A DNA stretch of 64,000 nt from RH2-MAG17b sp050745265 (GCA_050745265.1 JBOGKE010000105.1:1-64000); one strand, 5' to 3'; counted from the stretch's first letter, positions 44,784 through 52,703 are shown. Translations and numbers: made by a program. Notes: generated by a model not told the origin, from the letters alone.

Positions 44784-45347
44784 TCAATAAAACAAATATT
44801 TCCGCCAGCGTTCATCCGACCTTCCCATCAGCCGCATCAATTGCCGGCTGGTGTGGAGGCTGAAGGGACGCGGCGGCCGGAGCAGTTTCAACTCTGCCTC
44901 CTCGGGGAGCCGGTCGCCCTTCAGATTGTTGCAGCGGTGACAGCAGGCCACCAGGTTATCCCAGTCGGTGCGGCCGCCGCGGGAGCGCGGAATAACGTGG
45001 TCCAGCGTGAGTTCGCTCGCGGGCAGAACGCCGCCACAAAACTGGCAGGTGTACCGGTCGCGGAGCAGGATGTTTTTTCTCGAGAGCGCCCGCGTCTGGT
45101 AGGGTATTCGGCGGAACTCGCGCAACCGGATCACGGAGGGTACGCGCATCGTCATTCGCGTCGAGTGCAAGAAGTCTCCGTCCTCTTCCTCCGTCGTGGC
45201 GACGCCCTTGAAAACCAACACCACAGCGCGGCGCGCAGGAGTCACATTGATCGGCTCATACGAGGCGTTCAGTACGAGCACCGGTGATTGCAATACGGGT
45301 TGGTTCGAGGCGGGCACCGTTTTTCCGACAACCTGCATGGCCTGCAC
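44784..45347 (-). CDS. HNH endonuclease-domain protein
   Basis: This 187-residue protein has an N-terminal region (VLVLNASYEPINVTPARRAVVLVFKGVA) and a central HNH fold: a zinc ribbon of C101-x2-C104 and C136-x2-C139, catalytic His117 in TLDHVIPRSRGG, and N140/N141. The type is widespread in bacterial chromosomes as a single gene and may act in DNA repair or recombination. It is not associated here with an intron, a phage or a restriction system. GTG 45347 or ATG 45338 could be the start. The tRNA-Ser gene lies downstream on the same strand. Confidence 0.9.
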   Translation of the reverse strand: MQAMQVVGKTVPASNQPVLQSPVLVLNASYEPINVTPARRAVVLVFKGVATTEEEDGDFLHSTRMTMRVPSVIRLREFRRIPYQTRALSRKNILLRDRYTCQFCGGVLPASELTLDHVIPRSRGGRTDWDNLVACCHRCNNLKGDRLPEEAELKLLRPPRPFSLHTSRQLMRLMGRSDERWRKYLFY

Positions 45348-45565
45348 GCGGCGGATCGCTCCAACCCGCGAACGCTCGGCGTCCTGGCCTCGATCATTAT
45401 GTTAGGCCGCGCATCAAATCGTCAACCGTCGGTCCGCTCGGGCGTCTGCACGGGCGCTGGCAGCAGCGTTCGACCTACAGGGTTGTTTCACCGCTGCCGG
45501 GGGTTGCGCTGTATTGTCGAATCACGCCAATCTGGGTACGCTGGGTGCGGTAAGGGAGGAGCGCG

Positions 45566-45730
45566 ATGCTTTCCTGCTACGCTTTCTGCTCCGATATGAC
45601 CCACGGCCTCGAAGGGTGGACGGGGCCGATCCGAACCGGAGAAGACGCCCGCCGGCTAGCCGAGCGCGACGCTCAGCAGCACAATCTCGATCATCCGGAT
45701 CACGAAGTTTCGACCTCGTGTGCCGAGTAA
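45566..45730 (+). CDS. Small 54-residue Cys/His-rich protein, function unknown
   Basis: A short ORF starts at ATG 45566, six bases after a strong Shine-Dalgarno (GGAGG at 45555-45559), and ends at TAA 45728-45730. The protein begins MLSCYAFCSDMTHGLEGW, has a central charged helix (EDARRLAERDAQQHN), and holds Cys4, Cys8, His13, His39, His43, His46 and Cys52, which could bind a metal. I recognise no family. It lies in an 868-base region (45348-46215) with no longer supported gene. The ribosome binding site and composition are the main support. Confidence 0.5.
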   Translation: MLSCYAFCSDMTHGLEGWTGPIRTGEDARRLAERDAQQHNLDHPDHEVSTSCAE

Positions 45731-45906
45731 TCTCTCGCCGGTAAGACCCAACGAGTCCCTTTCACGACGCCGCGCAGATAGCCGGCGAATTAGGTACCCG
45801 CCCGTCCCGCTATTTTGCGGTGCCGAAGCCGCCGCCGGCGAAGAGCCCGATGCCGCCTTCAAAAACGAAATTGCCCGGCCGCGCTCTGTCGAAAATCACC
45901 GGAACC

Positions 45907-45965
45907 CGTCATTCCCGCGGAAGCGGGAATTCAGAATCTGGACCGCCGCTTTCGCGGGGGTGACG
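45907..45965. repeat. REP-type palindrome (CGTCATTCCCGC... family)
   Basis: A 59-base element begins CGTCATTCCCGC and ends GCGGGGGTGACG. It has an 8-base inner hairpin (ATTCCCGC-GGAA-GCGGGAAT) and an outer CGTCA/TGACG pairing. It strongly resembles interspersed extragenic palindromes found in many bacterial genomes. The surrounding 45731-46215 has no gene I can support. Confidence 0.7.
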
Positions 45966-46215
45966 ATCGGATTGATTTTCGTTCCAATTAGTGGGCCGCA
46001 GGACCATGCGGCACTCGGAGCAGATCGTTGTGGCGCAGTCTTCAGCGCTTTGCCGGACCGGCGATTGCAATCCCGTCTAATACAGTTTCTGGATCGTTGC
46101 ATCTGAGTTATTGGAATCGGTGCGTCTTGCGCATTCCGGATTGTAGATTATCCTGGAACGCAGAGCAGACGAAGCGGCCTGATCCTAATCCAATGCGCTC
46201 ATTTCCGAGGAGTCG

Positions 46216-46578
46216 ATGTCAAACCGAGATGAGAACCATTCCAGAGTGCGAGCGCCGCGCTGTCCGGTGGAAACTGCGATTCGGTTCCGCAGGCTCGACG
46301 ACTCCGCATGGCGCCTGGGACAAATCGAAAATGTCAGCCGCAGCGGAGTCTTATTCCGGTGTGATCTCGCGATCAGGGCGGGAACCTGGATCGAGATGGG
46401 GTTCACGCTTCCGGGTGAAGTTCTCGGAGGGCCGGGGGCGGCGGTCAGGTGCCACGGGTTCGTGTCGCGCGTCGAGCGGCCAACCGCGCGGCGAATTGAA
46501 CCCCGGCTCGCCGTGGCAATTCCCCGCTACCGCTTCGTGCGCGAGGAGGGCGCCTCGCGACGAGCCGCCGCGCCTTAG
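46216..46578 (+). CDS. PilZ-domain protein (putative c-di-GMP receptor)
   Basis: This 120-residue single-domain protein shows the PilZ NxSxxG signature at residues 39-44 (ENVSRSGVLF) and the beta-barrel strands WRLGQIENVS, WIEMGFTLP, AAVRCHGFVSRVE and PRLAVAIPRYRF. The N-terminal arginine motif is RVRAPR (Arg10, 12, 15), spaced differently from the canonical RxxxR, so c-di-GMP affinity is uncertain. The last ten residues are Arg/Ala-rich. It might link c-di-GMP to surface traits, but nothing adjacent shows its target. Confidence 0.85.
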   Translation: MSNRDENHSRVRAPRCPVETAIRFRRLDDSAWRLGQIENVSRSGVLFRCDLAIRAGTWIEMGFTLPGEVLGGPGAAVRCHGFVSRVERPTARRIEPRLAVAIPRYRFVREEGASRRAAAP

Positions 46579-46614
46579 GCCGGGTCCTCGCTCCCATGCG
46601 GCGCAGCGGGCCGG

Positions 46615-47916
46615 CTATTCTTCCTCGTCCGCGGCCCGCACGTTCAAAGCAGATTTTCCTGGAAATTCCGCCACCACACCCAGCTCCTCTTCAATTCGAA
46701 GCAACTGATTGTACTTGGCCACGCGATCCGTGCGGCTGGCGGAGCCTGTCTTAATCTGGCCGGTGCGAAGGCCCACCGCAAAATCGGCGATGAATGTGTC
46801 TTCCGTCTCGCCTGAGCGGTGTGAAACGACGGCCGTGTAGCCGTGCCGCTGGGCCAGCTCGACCGCCGCCATTGTCTCGGACACGGTGCCGATCTGATTC
46901 AGCTTGATGAGAATCGAATTGGCCGCGCCTTCCGCGATCCCGTGCTCGAGTCGCTCGGTGTTGGTGACGAACAGGTCATCGCCCACCAGTTGAACGTGAT
47001 CGCCCAGTTCCTGCGTTAGAGCTTTCCAGCCTTCCCAGTCATCTTGCGCCAGGCCGTCTTCAATAGAAACGATCGGATACTGGCGCGTCCAGTCGGCGTA
47101 CAGCTTGATCATATCGTCCGATGACTTCTTGCCGCCGCCGGATTTGAAGAAGACATATTTGCCGCCCTGATACATTTCGCTCGACGCGGGATCAAGCGCA
47201 AGTGAAATATCGTGTCCGGGCGAGTAGCCGGCGCCATCGATAGCGTCGAGAATCAGCTCGATGGCTTCGTCGTTCGATTTCAGGCTGGGCGCGAAGCCCC
47301 CTTCGTCTCCCACGGACGTTTGATAGCCTTGTTCCTTCAGCACTTTCTTGAGCGTGTGAAAAGTCTCAACGCCCATGCGCAACGCCTGCGCAAAAGTCTC
47401 GGCGCCGAGCGGCACAATCATGAACTCCTGAAAATCGACGGTATTGTCGGCATGGACGCCCCCGTTCAGGATGTTCATCAGAGGCACCGGAAGCCGGCGC
47501 GCCTGCAAGCCTCCGAGGTAGCGGTAGAGCGGCAGCCGCGCCGAACTCGCGGCGGCGCGGCAGACCGCCATCGAGACGGCCAGGATGGCATTCGCGCCGA
47601 GTTTGCCCTTATTCGGCGTCCCATCGAGGTCAGCGAGCAGCTTGTCGATTTCCGACTGCTCATTCGCCTCCTGCCCGCCCAGCTCGCGTGCAATCATGCT
47701 GTTGATGTTCTCCACCGCGTGTTGCACGCCTTTGCCGGCGTAGCGCTGTTTGTCTCCGTCGCGAAGCTCGATGGCTTCGTGCTCGCCGGTCGAGGCGCCG
47801 GAGGGAACGGACGCACGCCCGAAACCTCCGTCGCGCAAATGGACCTCCGCTTCGACAGTGGGATTGCCGCGCGAGTCGAGTATTTCTCTTCCCAAGATCA
47901 GATCAATCGCTGCCAA
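46615..47916 (-). CDS. eno: Enolase
   Basis: Enolase converts 2-phosphoglycerate to phosphoenolpyruvate in glycolysis. The 433-residue length is standard. Visible motifs are GREILDSRGNPTVEAEVHL, GASTGEHEAIELRDGD, the phosphate-loop region PLMNILNGGVHADNTVDFQEFM, GDEGGFAP, the metal ligands in LALDPASSE, SIEDGLAQDDWEGW and LVGDDLF, and the signature LIKLNQIGTVSE followed by VSHRSGETED. AAGGAG lies a few bases before the ATG. It is a single gene, divergent from the YdjM-like gene. Confidence 0.98.
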   Translation of the reverse strand: MAAIDLILGREILDSRGNPTVEAEVHLRDGGFGRASVPSGASTGEHEAIELRDGDKQRYAGKGVQHAVENINSMIARELGGQEANEQSEIDKLLADLDGTPNKGKLGANAILAVSMAVCRAAASSARLPLYRYLGGLQARRLPVPLMNILNGGVHADNTVDFQEFMIVPLGAETFAQALRMGVETFHTLKKVLKEQGYQTSVGDEGGFAPSLKSNDEAIELILDAIDGAGYSPGHDISLALDPASSEMYQGGKYVFFKSGGGKKSSDDMIKLYADWTRQYPIVSIEDGLAQDDWEGWKALTQELGDHVQLVGDDLFVTNTERLEHGIAEGAANSILIKLNQIGTVSETMAAVELAQRHGYTAVVSHRSGETEDTFIADFAVGLRTGQIKTGSASRTDRVAKYNQLLRIEEELGVVAEFPGKSALNVRAADEEE

Positions 47917-47950
47917 TCGGGTGCTCCTTCAGAGAGATAACGAATTCCGA

Positions 47951-47959
47951 ATTCTATCA
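47951..47959 (-). promoter_or_regulatory. Extended -10 promoter of eno
   Basis: The minus strand carries TGATAGAAT (TGn plus TAGAAT, one mismatch to TATAAT), about 35 bases upstream of the eno start. No clear -35 is present. Confidence 0.45.
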
Positions 47960-48064
47960 CAGGCGTTTCATCGCCGGCCCGCGCAGCCTTTGTTTCGTGA
48001 GCCGCCGGCGTGGAACACGAAGCATCCTGAAGGCCCATCGCCGCGCCGCGCGCCCGCCCTTCCT

Positions 48065-48092
48065 TTGCCAGGGAGGTGAAAGCCGATATAAT
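48065..48092 (+). promoter_or_regulatory. Sigma-70 promoter of the YdjM-like gene
   Basis: TTGCCA (48065-48070) and TATAAT (48087-48092) are 16 bases apart. The expected start near 48099 leaves a very short leader before the ATG at 48110. Confidence 0.6.
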
Positions 48093-48109
48093 GCGCGCGA
48101 GAACGCGGC

Positions 48110-49132
48110 ATGGACAATCTCACTCACACGCTCACCGGAATTGCCATCGCGCAGGCCGGGTTGAAGCGCAAGACGCGCTTTGCCATGCTGGCACTGATCA
48201 TCGCTTCGAATCTGCCGGATATTGACGTCGCTTTTGCCGGGCGCGGCACCGTCGGATATCTGACGCATCATCGCGCAATCACTCATTCGTTGCTCGGTTT
48301 GACGGTCCTGTCGGCGATCCTGGCGGCTGCCCTCTACGCGCTCGGGCGGCGGACTCAGGCAAAAAAGAGCGGCCCGCGGCTCAGCATGAAATGGCTCTTT
48401 GCCGTCTGCTGGATCGGAATGGCGGTCCACGTCCTGATGGATTTTACGAACGCCTATGGCGTGCGGCCGTTTTTACCGTTCAGCGGGCGCTGGTACGCAT
48501 GGGGCATCATGCCCATCGTCGATTTCTGGCTTCTCTTCTTTCTCATCCTCGGCTTGTGCGTGCCGCTGGTTTTGGGGCTGATCACGGAGGAGGTGGGCGG
48601 GCGGCGGAGCAGCGCCGGCGCGGTGCGCAAAGGAGCGATCTTCGCCTTGTGCGCGCTGGTCGCGCTGTGGGGATGCCGCGCGCTATCCCGGCATCGCGCT
48701 GTGACTCTGCTCGGCGCCCACACCTACGGAGATGAAAACCCGGACGAGCTCGGCGCTTTTCCAACGGCGCTGAATCCGTTCGAGTGGAACGGCGTCGCGG
48801 AGACCGACTCCGCCTTTTATACGCTCCGCGTCAACTCTCTCGCGAGCGACCTGAATCTGTTCGCCGAGACCGTCTTGCGCAAGCCGCCGCCCACGCCCGC
48901 GCTCGCCGTCGCGCAGAAAACCGAGGCCGCCAGGGTGTTCCTCAATTTCGCGAGGCTGCCGTACGCCATCGTCTATTCGGACGCGAGCGGGTTTCGAGTC
49001 TATATTCGCGACCTTCGCTTTGTCAGACCGGGGACGCCGTCCTGGAATTTCGTTCTCGAGACGGACCTCGATCCGTCGCTGCACGTGAAACAACAGTCCT
49101 TCCATTTCCAGATGACCGCGCCGCTGTACTAG
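48110..49132 (+). CDS. YdjM-like membrane-bound metal-dependent hydrolase
   Basis: This 340-residue protein starts MDNLTHTLTGIAIAQAGL and continues NLPDIDVAF...HHRAITHSLLGL, the conserved motifs of the YdjM/LexA-induced inner-membrane hydrolase family, where His/Asp residues probably bind metal. About five membrane helices span residues 20-190. The C-terminal 150 residues are periplasmic or soluble and typical of a longer subgroup. The catalytic substrate is unknown. It has its own promoter just upstream. Confidence 0.85.
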   Translation: MDNLTHTLTGIAIAQAGLKRKTRFAMLALIIASNLPDIDVAFAGRGTVGYLTHHRAITHSLLGLTVLSAILAAALYALGRRTQAKKSGPRLSMKWLFAVCWIGMAVHVLMDFTNAYGVRPFLPFSGRWYAWGIMPIVDFWLLFFLILGLCVPLVLGLITEEVGGRRSSAGAVRKGAIFALCALVALWGCRALSRHRAVTLLGAHTYGDENPDELGAFPTALNPFEWNGVAETDSAFYTLRVNSLASDLNLFAETVLRKPPPTPALAVAQKTEAARVFLNFARLPYAIVYSDASGFRVYIRDLRFVRPGTPSWNFVLETDLDPSLHVKQQSFHFQMTAPLY

Positions 49133-49222
49133 CGTCCTGCGCCGAATGGCTTTGCAGCAGCGGCGCCCTTCAGAGCCTGCGCTGAGCGCAGCGAACGGGG
49201 CGGCAAGTGTCGGGGTAAAGGT

Positions 49223-49246
49223 GCCGGGCTAGAAACCCGGCGCTAC
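49223..49246. repeat. Partial copy of the GTAGC-type repeat
   Basis: GCCGGG-CTAGAAA-CCCGGC followed by GCTAC matches half of the dispersed element at 23086 and 25980. It lies between the YdjM-like and VTT genes and may act as a hairpin between their convergent ends. Confidence 0.5.
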
Positions 49247-49260
49247 ATTCCGGGATGCGG

Positions 49261-49920
49261 CTAAAGCTCGCCTCCCGCCGGTTTGCCTGGCCGACGGATG
49301 AACCGGTAGATCACCACGCCGACCACGATGACGCCCGCCATCACCAGCGAAAGCCACAAGGCGTTTCTGCGCAAGTACTCCTGCGCCTCGACGCCGTACT
49401 CGACCCCCACCCACGCTTCGAGCCCGAAACGAATCCCGCGCCCGATCGCCAGCGCCAGCGTGAAACGGGTAAGCGCGATCTGGAGAACTCCGGCCATGAT
49501 CGCGAAAATCTTGAACGGCGTCGGAGGCGGCAGCAGCGATGCGACGAGAATCGACAAAAAATCGTTCTGCTCGATCCAATGCCGGATTCTCGTCTTCTCC
49601 TTCTGCGGAGTGCGAGGCGAGAGCAGATTGCGGCCCCGGCGCGTGATGAAGTAAAGCGTGAGCGCGCCGGCAACCGAACCGACTGCGCAGGCGAGCGCGT
49701 ACCAGACGGCATTGTGCGGGTGCGCGCTCGAGAGCTTGATCAGGAGGAGATCGTTGATCACGGGAAACGCGAGGAAGGACGAGTCGAGGTAGGAAATGGC
49801 GAACAGGCCCCAGCCGCCGTACTTTCCGAGAACATGACCGAGCAGGCTGATCAGGATTTTGATATGGTGCAAGCTCGAAGCTCCGAGGCGCTGAAAATTC
49901 CGTCGATTCGGGCGATCCAA
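49261..49920 (-). CDS. VTT/DedA-like membrane protein (YqaA type)
   Basis: This 219-residue integral membrane protein of the VTT (SNARE-associated/DedA-like) superfamily has the re-entrant-loop signature region (KYGGWGLFAISYLDSSFLAFPVINDLLLI), a cytoplasmic Arg-rich loop (YFITRRGRNLL) and a second conserved region (LLPPPTPFKIFAIMAGVLQIALTRFTLALAIGRGIRF). A last helix (LSLVMAGVIVVGVVIYRFI) is followed by a basic tail. Relatives act as lipid scramblases or carriers of undecaprenyl phosphate; the lipid here is unknown. It is convergent with the YdjM-like gene. Confidence 0.88.
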   Translation of the reverse strand: MDRPNRRNFQRLGASSLHHIKILISLLGHVLGKYGGWGLFAISYLDSSFLAFPVINDLLLIKLSSAHPHNAVWYALACAVGSVAGALTLYFITRRGRNLLSPRTPQKEKTRIRHWIEQNDFLSILVASLLPPPTPFKIFAIMAGVLQIALTRFTLALAIGRGIRFGLEAWVGVEYGVEAQEYLRRNALWLSLVMAGVIVVGVVIYRFIRRPGKPAGGEL

Positions 49921-49939
49921 TTCAGGTTCTGGCGTATCC

Positions 49940-50033
49940 GCTGTAGCGGCGATTTATGATCGCCGAAGAGATCGAAGAATCATCCTCGGCGATCCCTTCC
50001 TGCGTCAGGGAAGGCTCTGATCGCCGCTACAGC
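49940..50033. repeat. 94-base compound palindrome with 14-base terminal arms
   Basis: Perfect arms (GCTGTAGCGGCGAT at 49940-49953 and its complement at 50020-50033) enclose nested inverted segments: CGGCGAT/ATCGCCG near the left end, GATCGCCGA/TCGGCGATC (49958-49966 and 49986-49994), and CCTTCC/GGAAGG near the right. The CTGTAGCGGCGA start recurs at 39204-39215. It lies in the gap (49921-50332) between the VTT gene and the small-peptide unit; the rest of that gap shows no supported gene. Confidence 0.75.
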
Positions 50034-50268
50034 CGCGGTTGTCACACAGTTTCTGAAGCGTGCCCTGATCACTGATGAGTACAGCGGAATTGGTGTCGTA
50101 CCACGTTTCGTCCCCATCGATGGGGCGAGGCCGGTGTGGCCTCGGAAAGACGTTCATTGTAGCTACAAGTTTGCGGAACTCGCAACCGGCGGGGAGCGGA
50201 GGCGAGAGAACGTTGGTGGCAGGAAGAGAGGCGGCGCGGAGGGCGGTGCGCAACGGGAGGAACGTCTC

Positions 50269-50304
50269 AAAAAAAATTCGGGGATGCATCGCTGCATCCC
50301 CGAA
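50269..50304 (-). terminator. Intrinsic terminator of the small-peptide unit
   Basis: On the minus strand, a perfect 12-base stem (TTCGGGGATGCA paired with TGCATCCCCGAA, 4-base loop) is followed directly by eight T residues. It starts 28 bases after the stop codon at 50333. This is the clearest intrinsic terminator in the window. Confidence 0.9.
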
Positions 50305-50332
50305 TCACTGCTTCAGCTCTTGATGAAACTGG

Positions 50333-50374
50333 CTACCTCTTTTTCTTCGCTTTTGCCTTCTTCTTCGCTGGCAT
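50333..50374 (-). CDS. 13-residue Lys-rich peptide
   Basis: The ORF reads MPAKKKAKAKKKR, with seven lysines and one arginine in 13 residues. A strong Shine-Dalgarno (AGGAG) lies six bases before the ATG. A consensus promoter with a hairpin-containing leader precedes it, and an intrinsic terminator follows 28 bases after the stop, so the ORF fills a dedicated transcript of about 165 bases. Such tails resemble the basic ends of nucleoid or histone H1-like proteins, so DNA, RNA or membrane binding is possible. The RNA itself could instead be the functional product. No family is known to me for a stand-alone peptide of this kind. Confidence 0.55.
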   Translation of the reverse strand: MPAKKKAKAKKKR

Positions 50375-50403
50375 TGTATTCTCCTCTCGAGATTCAAAAC
50401 TTT

Positions 50404-50422
50404 CCGCCAGTCAAACTGGCGG
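50404..50422 (-). ncRNA. 5' UTR hairpin of the small-peptide transcript
   Basis: The leader contains a perfect 8-base stem (CCGCCAGT/ACTGGCGG) with a 3-base loop, between the expected transcription start (about 50434) and the ribosome binding site at 50385-50381. It may stabilise the short mRNA or control its translation. Confidence 0.5.
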
Positions 50423-50440
50423 AGCGCGTATTCATCATCA

Positions 50441-50469
50441 TGTATAGTGATTGCTCATCGTATTGTCAA
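50441..50469 (-). promoter_or_regulatory. Consensus sigma-70 promoter of the small-peptide unit
   Basis: On the minus strand, TTGACA (50469-50464, full consensus) and TATACA (50446-50441) are separated by exactly 17 bases. It is the only full-consensus -35 in the window that I could pair with a good -10. Confidence 0.75.
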
Positions 50470-50643
50470 GAGGAAAGTGAACGCCAACCCGCTTTTTCGG
50501 TGAACCTTCTAATCTCCTCCTCCGCTCGGATGCGGCATTCGGGAATTTTGCTCGTGCTCGAGCGACGTTTCGCAACCATCCCGCTCCCATCCGGTGCAAC
50601 ACGCGCTCGGGAAAGCTGCATCCTATCAGGTGCAAGATCGATC

Positions 50644-51705
50644 ATGCGCTTCGCAATACAAAAATCTTCGGTCCTGGGCCGGAAACGTTTCGCGAACCGC
50701 TGCCGCACTCTCGCGGCCGCTCCGCTGTGCGGCATACTGGTTGCGGCGGCGATTTCCTTCCGGTGCTTTGGGGCGCAAGCGGGGCCGAACGTTCTCAAGG
50801 TCCAAACGGAAGTTGTCAACGTGTACGCAGTGGCCACCGATAAACACGGGCGCGTGATTCCGGGCCTCACCCGGAACGACTTTCAGATCACCGATAACGG
50901 CGTGCCGCAACAGATCAAATACTTTTCCATCGCGACGGATGCGCCTCTGAACCTGGGGATGATGATCGACACGAGCCCGAGCCAGCAGAATGTATTGACC
51001 ATCGAGCAGCAGCAGGCGAACAATTTCCTGCGCGAGGTGTTGCGCCCGAAGGACCTCGCCTTCGTTCTGCACTTCGACTTGCAGGTCGAGCTCCTGCAGG
51101 ACTTCACGCCGAATCTTCAGAGCCTCATCCAGGCGGTTAGCGAAACCGAGATCAACGGCGGCGGCCAAGGACCTCTGCCGGGCACGTTTCCCTCCGCGCA
51201 GCAAGGGTACACTCACCTCTACGACGCGGTTTGGCTGGCCTGCTCTCAGCAACTGATGGCATCGCAGGCGGGGAGGAAGGTGCTGATCCTGCTGACCGAC
51301 GGGCAGGACGAAGGAAGCAAGGAATCGCTCGCTTCCGCCGTCGAATCCGCCGAGAGAGCCGACGTGATGATTTACTCGATCAACGTCTTCGATCCAAGAA
51401 TGTACGCGAGCTACGATCAGTACGGCGGCGGCTACAACGGCGAGTCCGTTTTGAGGAAGATGGCGCGCGAGACCGGCGGAGAGTTCATCCGCGTCGGGCG
51501 GAGCACCGACACCTACCAAGCATTTCAGCAGATCGAGCGCCAGTTGCGAACCCAGTATCTGCTGGGATTCACGCCCATCGATCGCGCGCACGACGGCAGT
51601 TACCACAAACTCCGAGTGCGCGTCAATGACGCCAGCTACCGCGTCCAGGCGCGGCAGGGCTACTACGCGCCATTGGCGGCCTCTCCCAACTCAAACGGCA
51701 ATTGA
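50644..51705 (+). CDS. VWFA-related acidobacterial-type secreted protein (first of a pair)
   Basis: The ATG at 50644 yields 353 residues with a twin-Arg/Lys-rich N-terminus and a membrane segment (about 23-45: LAAAPLCGILVAAAISFRCFGAQA). Next is the conserved NDFQITDNGVPQQIKYFS region and a von Willebrand A domain with MIDAS Asp109-x-Ser111-x-Ser113 (MIDTSPSQQN), Thr in the GYTHLYDAVW loop and Asp in LLTDGQDEG. The C-terminus (LRTQYLLGFTPIDRAHDGSYHKLRVRV...ARQGYYAP) is typical of TIGR03436-like proteins, which are abundant in Acidobacteriota. It is probably a metal-dependent binding protein in the periplasm or outside. Longer upstream readings of this frame are non-coding. Confidence 0.88.
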   Translation: MRFAIQKSSVLGRKRFANRCRTLAAAPLCGILVAAAISFRCFGAQAGPNVLKVQTEVVNVYAVATDKHGRVIPGLTRNDFQITDNGVPQQIKYFSIATDAPLNLGMMIDTSPSQQNVLTIEQQQANNFLREVLRPKDLAFVLHFDLQVELLQDFTPNLQSLIQAVSETEINGGGQGPLPGTFPSAQQGYTHLYDAVWLACSQQLMASQAGRKVLILLTDGQDEGSKESLASAVESAERADVMIYSINVFDPRMYASYDQYGGGYNGESVLRKMARETGGEFIRVGRSTDTYQAFQQIERQLRTQYLLGFTPIDRAHDGSYHKLRVRVNDASYRVQARQGYYAPLAASPNSNGN

Positions 51706-51731
51706 CCCCGCCCGCTCAGATCAGCAACACG

Positions 51732-52703
51732 TCACTGCGAGGGCGCGAAGTATCCGGCGCGCGCGCGCACGCGCAGACCCTTTTCGAGGGCTTTGATTCG
51801 AATGTGGCGGAATTTTCCGTCGTGGATTTTGTTCGTGGAGATGTAGGTCAGCATGTATTGGCCGCGGAGCTCCTTCGAAATCGTCGCGAAGGCCGAAGCA
51901 AGATCGCTCGCCTCGAAGGGAAAAAACGCGCGCCCGCCTGTCTGATCCGCGAATTCCGTCAGCACCTTATCGCCGCGTTCTTCGATGCCGCTGCGGTTCG
52001 TGCTCACGGCGAAGACGATCGCCTCCGCCCGCTGCGCCATCGCCAGCGCCTCATCGAGCGAATGCTGGCTTTCATTATCGCGGCCGTCACTGACGATCAC
52101 CAGCACCCGCCGCAAGTACGGCTGCGGCGGCGGAGAGTAGATCATCTTCTGCTTCGCCGCGTAGTACACCGCATCGAACAAGCCCGTGCCGCCGCCCGCC
52201 TGCAAGGATCGAATCGCCGTGCTGAGCCTATCCAGGTCGTCCGTGTAATCCTGCAGAAGCTGCGGCTCCACGTCAAAGCCCACTACAAAAGCCTGATCCA
52301 ATCCGGGCCGCAGAGTGGCATCCAGAAAATCGACGGCCGCCTGCTTTTCGAACTCCAGCCGTTCACGAATGCTGTTGCTGGTGTCGATCAGGACGCCGAT
52401 GCGAAGCGGCAGGTTGGTCTCGCGGCTGAAAAGCGTGATCGTCTGCGGCTTGCCATCCTCAAAGACTTCGAAGTCGTTCTTCGTGAGGTCCGTGACGATC
52501 TGATTTTTCTTATTGGTCACGGTAAACGGCACCGGCACGACGTTGACGTTCACGACGATCGGCGGGGCCTGGGCGGTTTTCGACTGGGATTGCGGCTTGG
52601 ATTGGAGCGCTGCGCCGACGGCTGGCACGAAAAGCAAAATCACCAGCGCGGCCATGTACGGCAGAAGAATCGACGGCTTAGGCACGTTGCGAGTCCTGTG
52701 CAT
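51732..52703 (-). CDS. VWFA-related acidobacterial-type secreted protein (second of a pair)
   Basis: This 323-residue paralogue of the opposing gene has a signal sequence (about 11-33), the KNDFEVFEDGKPQTITLFS region, MIDAS Asp107-x-Ser109-x-Ser111 (LIDTSNSIRE), the GGGTGLFDAVYYA loop, VIVSDGRDNES and a C-terminal RGQYMLTYISTNKIHDGKFRHIRIKA...ARAGYFAPSQ. The start is placed at ATG 52703: a TTGACG-18-TATAAT promoter ends only ten bases before it, so an upstream start at 52742 would overlap the promoter. The two VWFA genes are tail to tail, 26 bases apart. Confidence 0.85.
   Translation of the reverse strand: MHRTRNVPKPSILLPYMAALVILLFVPAVGAALQSKPQSQSKTAQAPPIVVNVNVVPVPFTVTNKKNQIVTDLTKNDFEVFEDGKPQTITLFSRETNLPLRIGVLIDTSNSIRERLEFEKQAAVDFLDATLRPGLDQAFVVGFDVEPQLLQDYTDDLDRLSTAIRSLQAGGGTGLFDAVYYAAKQKMIYSPPPQPYLRRVLVIVSDGRDNESQHSLDEALAMAQRAEAIVFAVSTNRSGIEERGDKVLTEFADQTGGRAFFPFEASDLASAFATISKELRGQYMLTYISTNKIHDGKFRHIRIKALEKGLRVRARAGYFAPSQ

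Noticed and set aside
50134..50643. 170-codon N-terminal extension of the first VWFA gene
   Set aside because: It runs through the small-peptide unit on the other strand and lacks homology; the ATG at 50644 gives a proper signal sequence.
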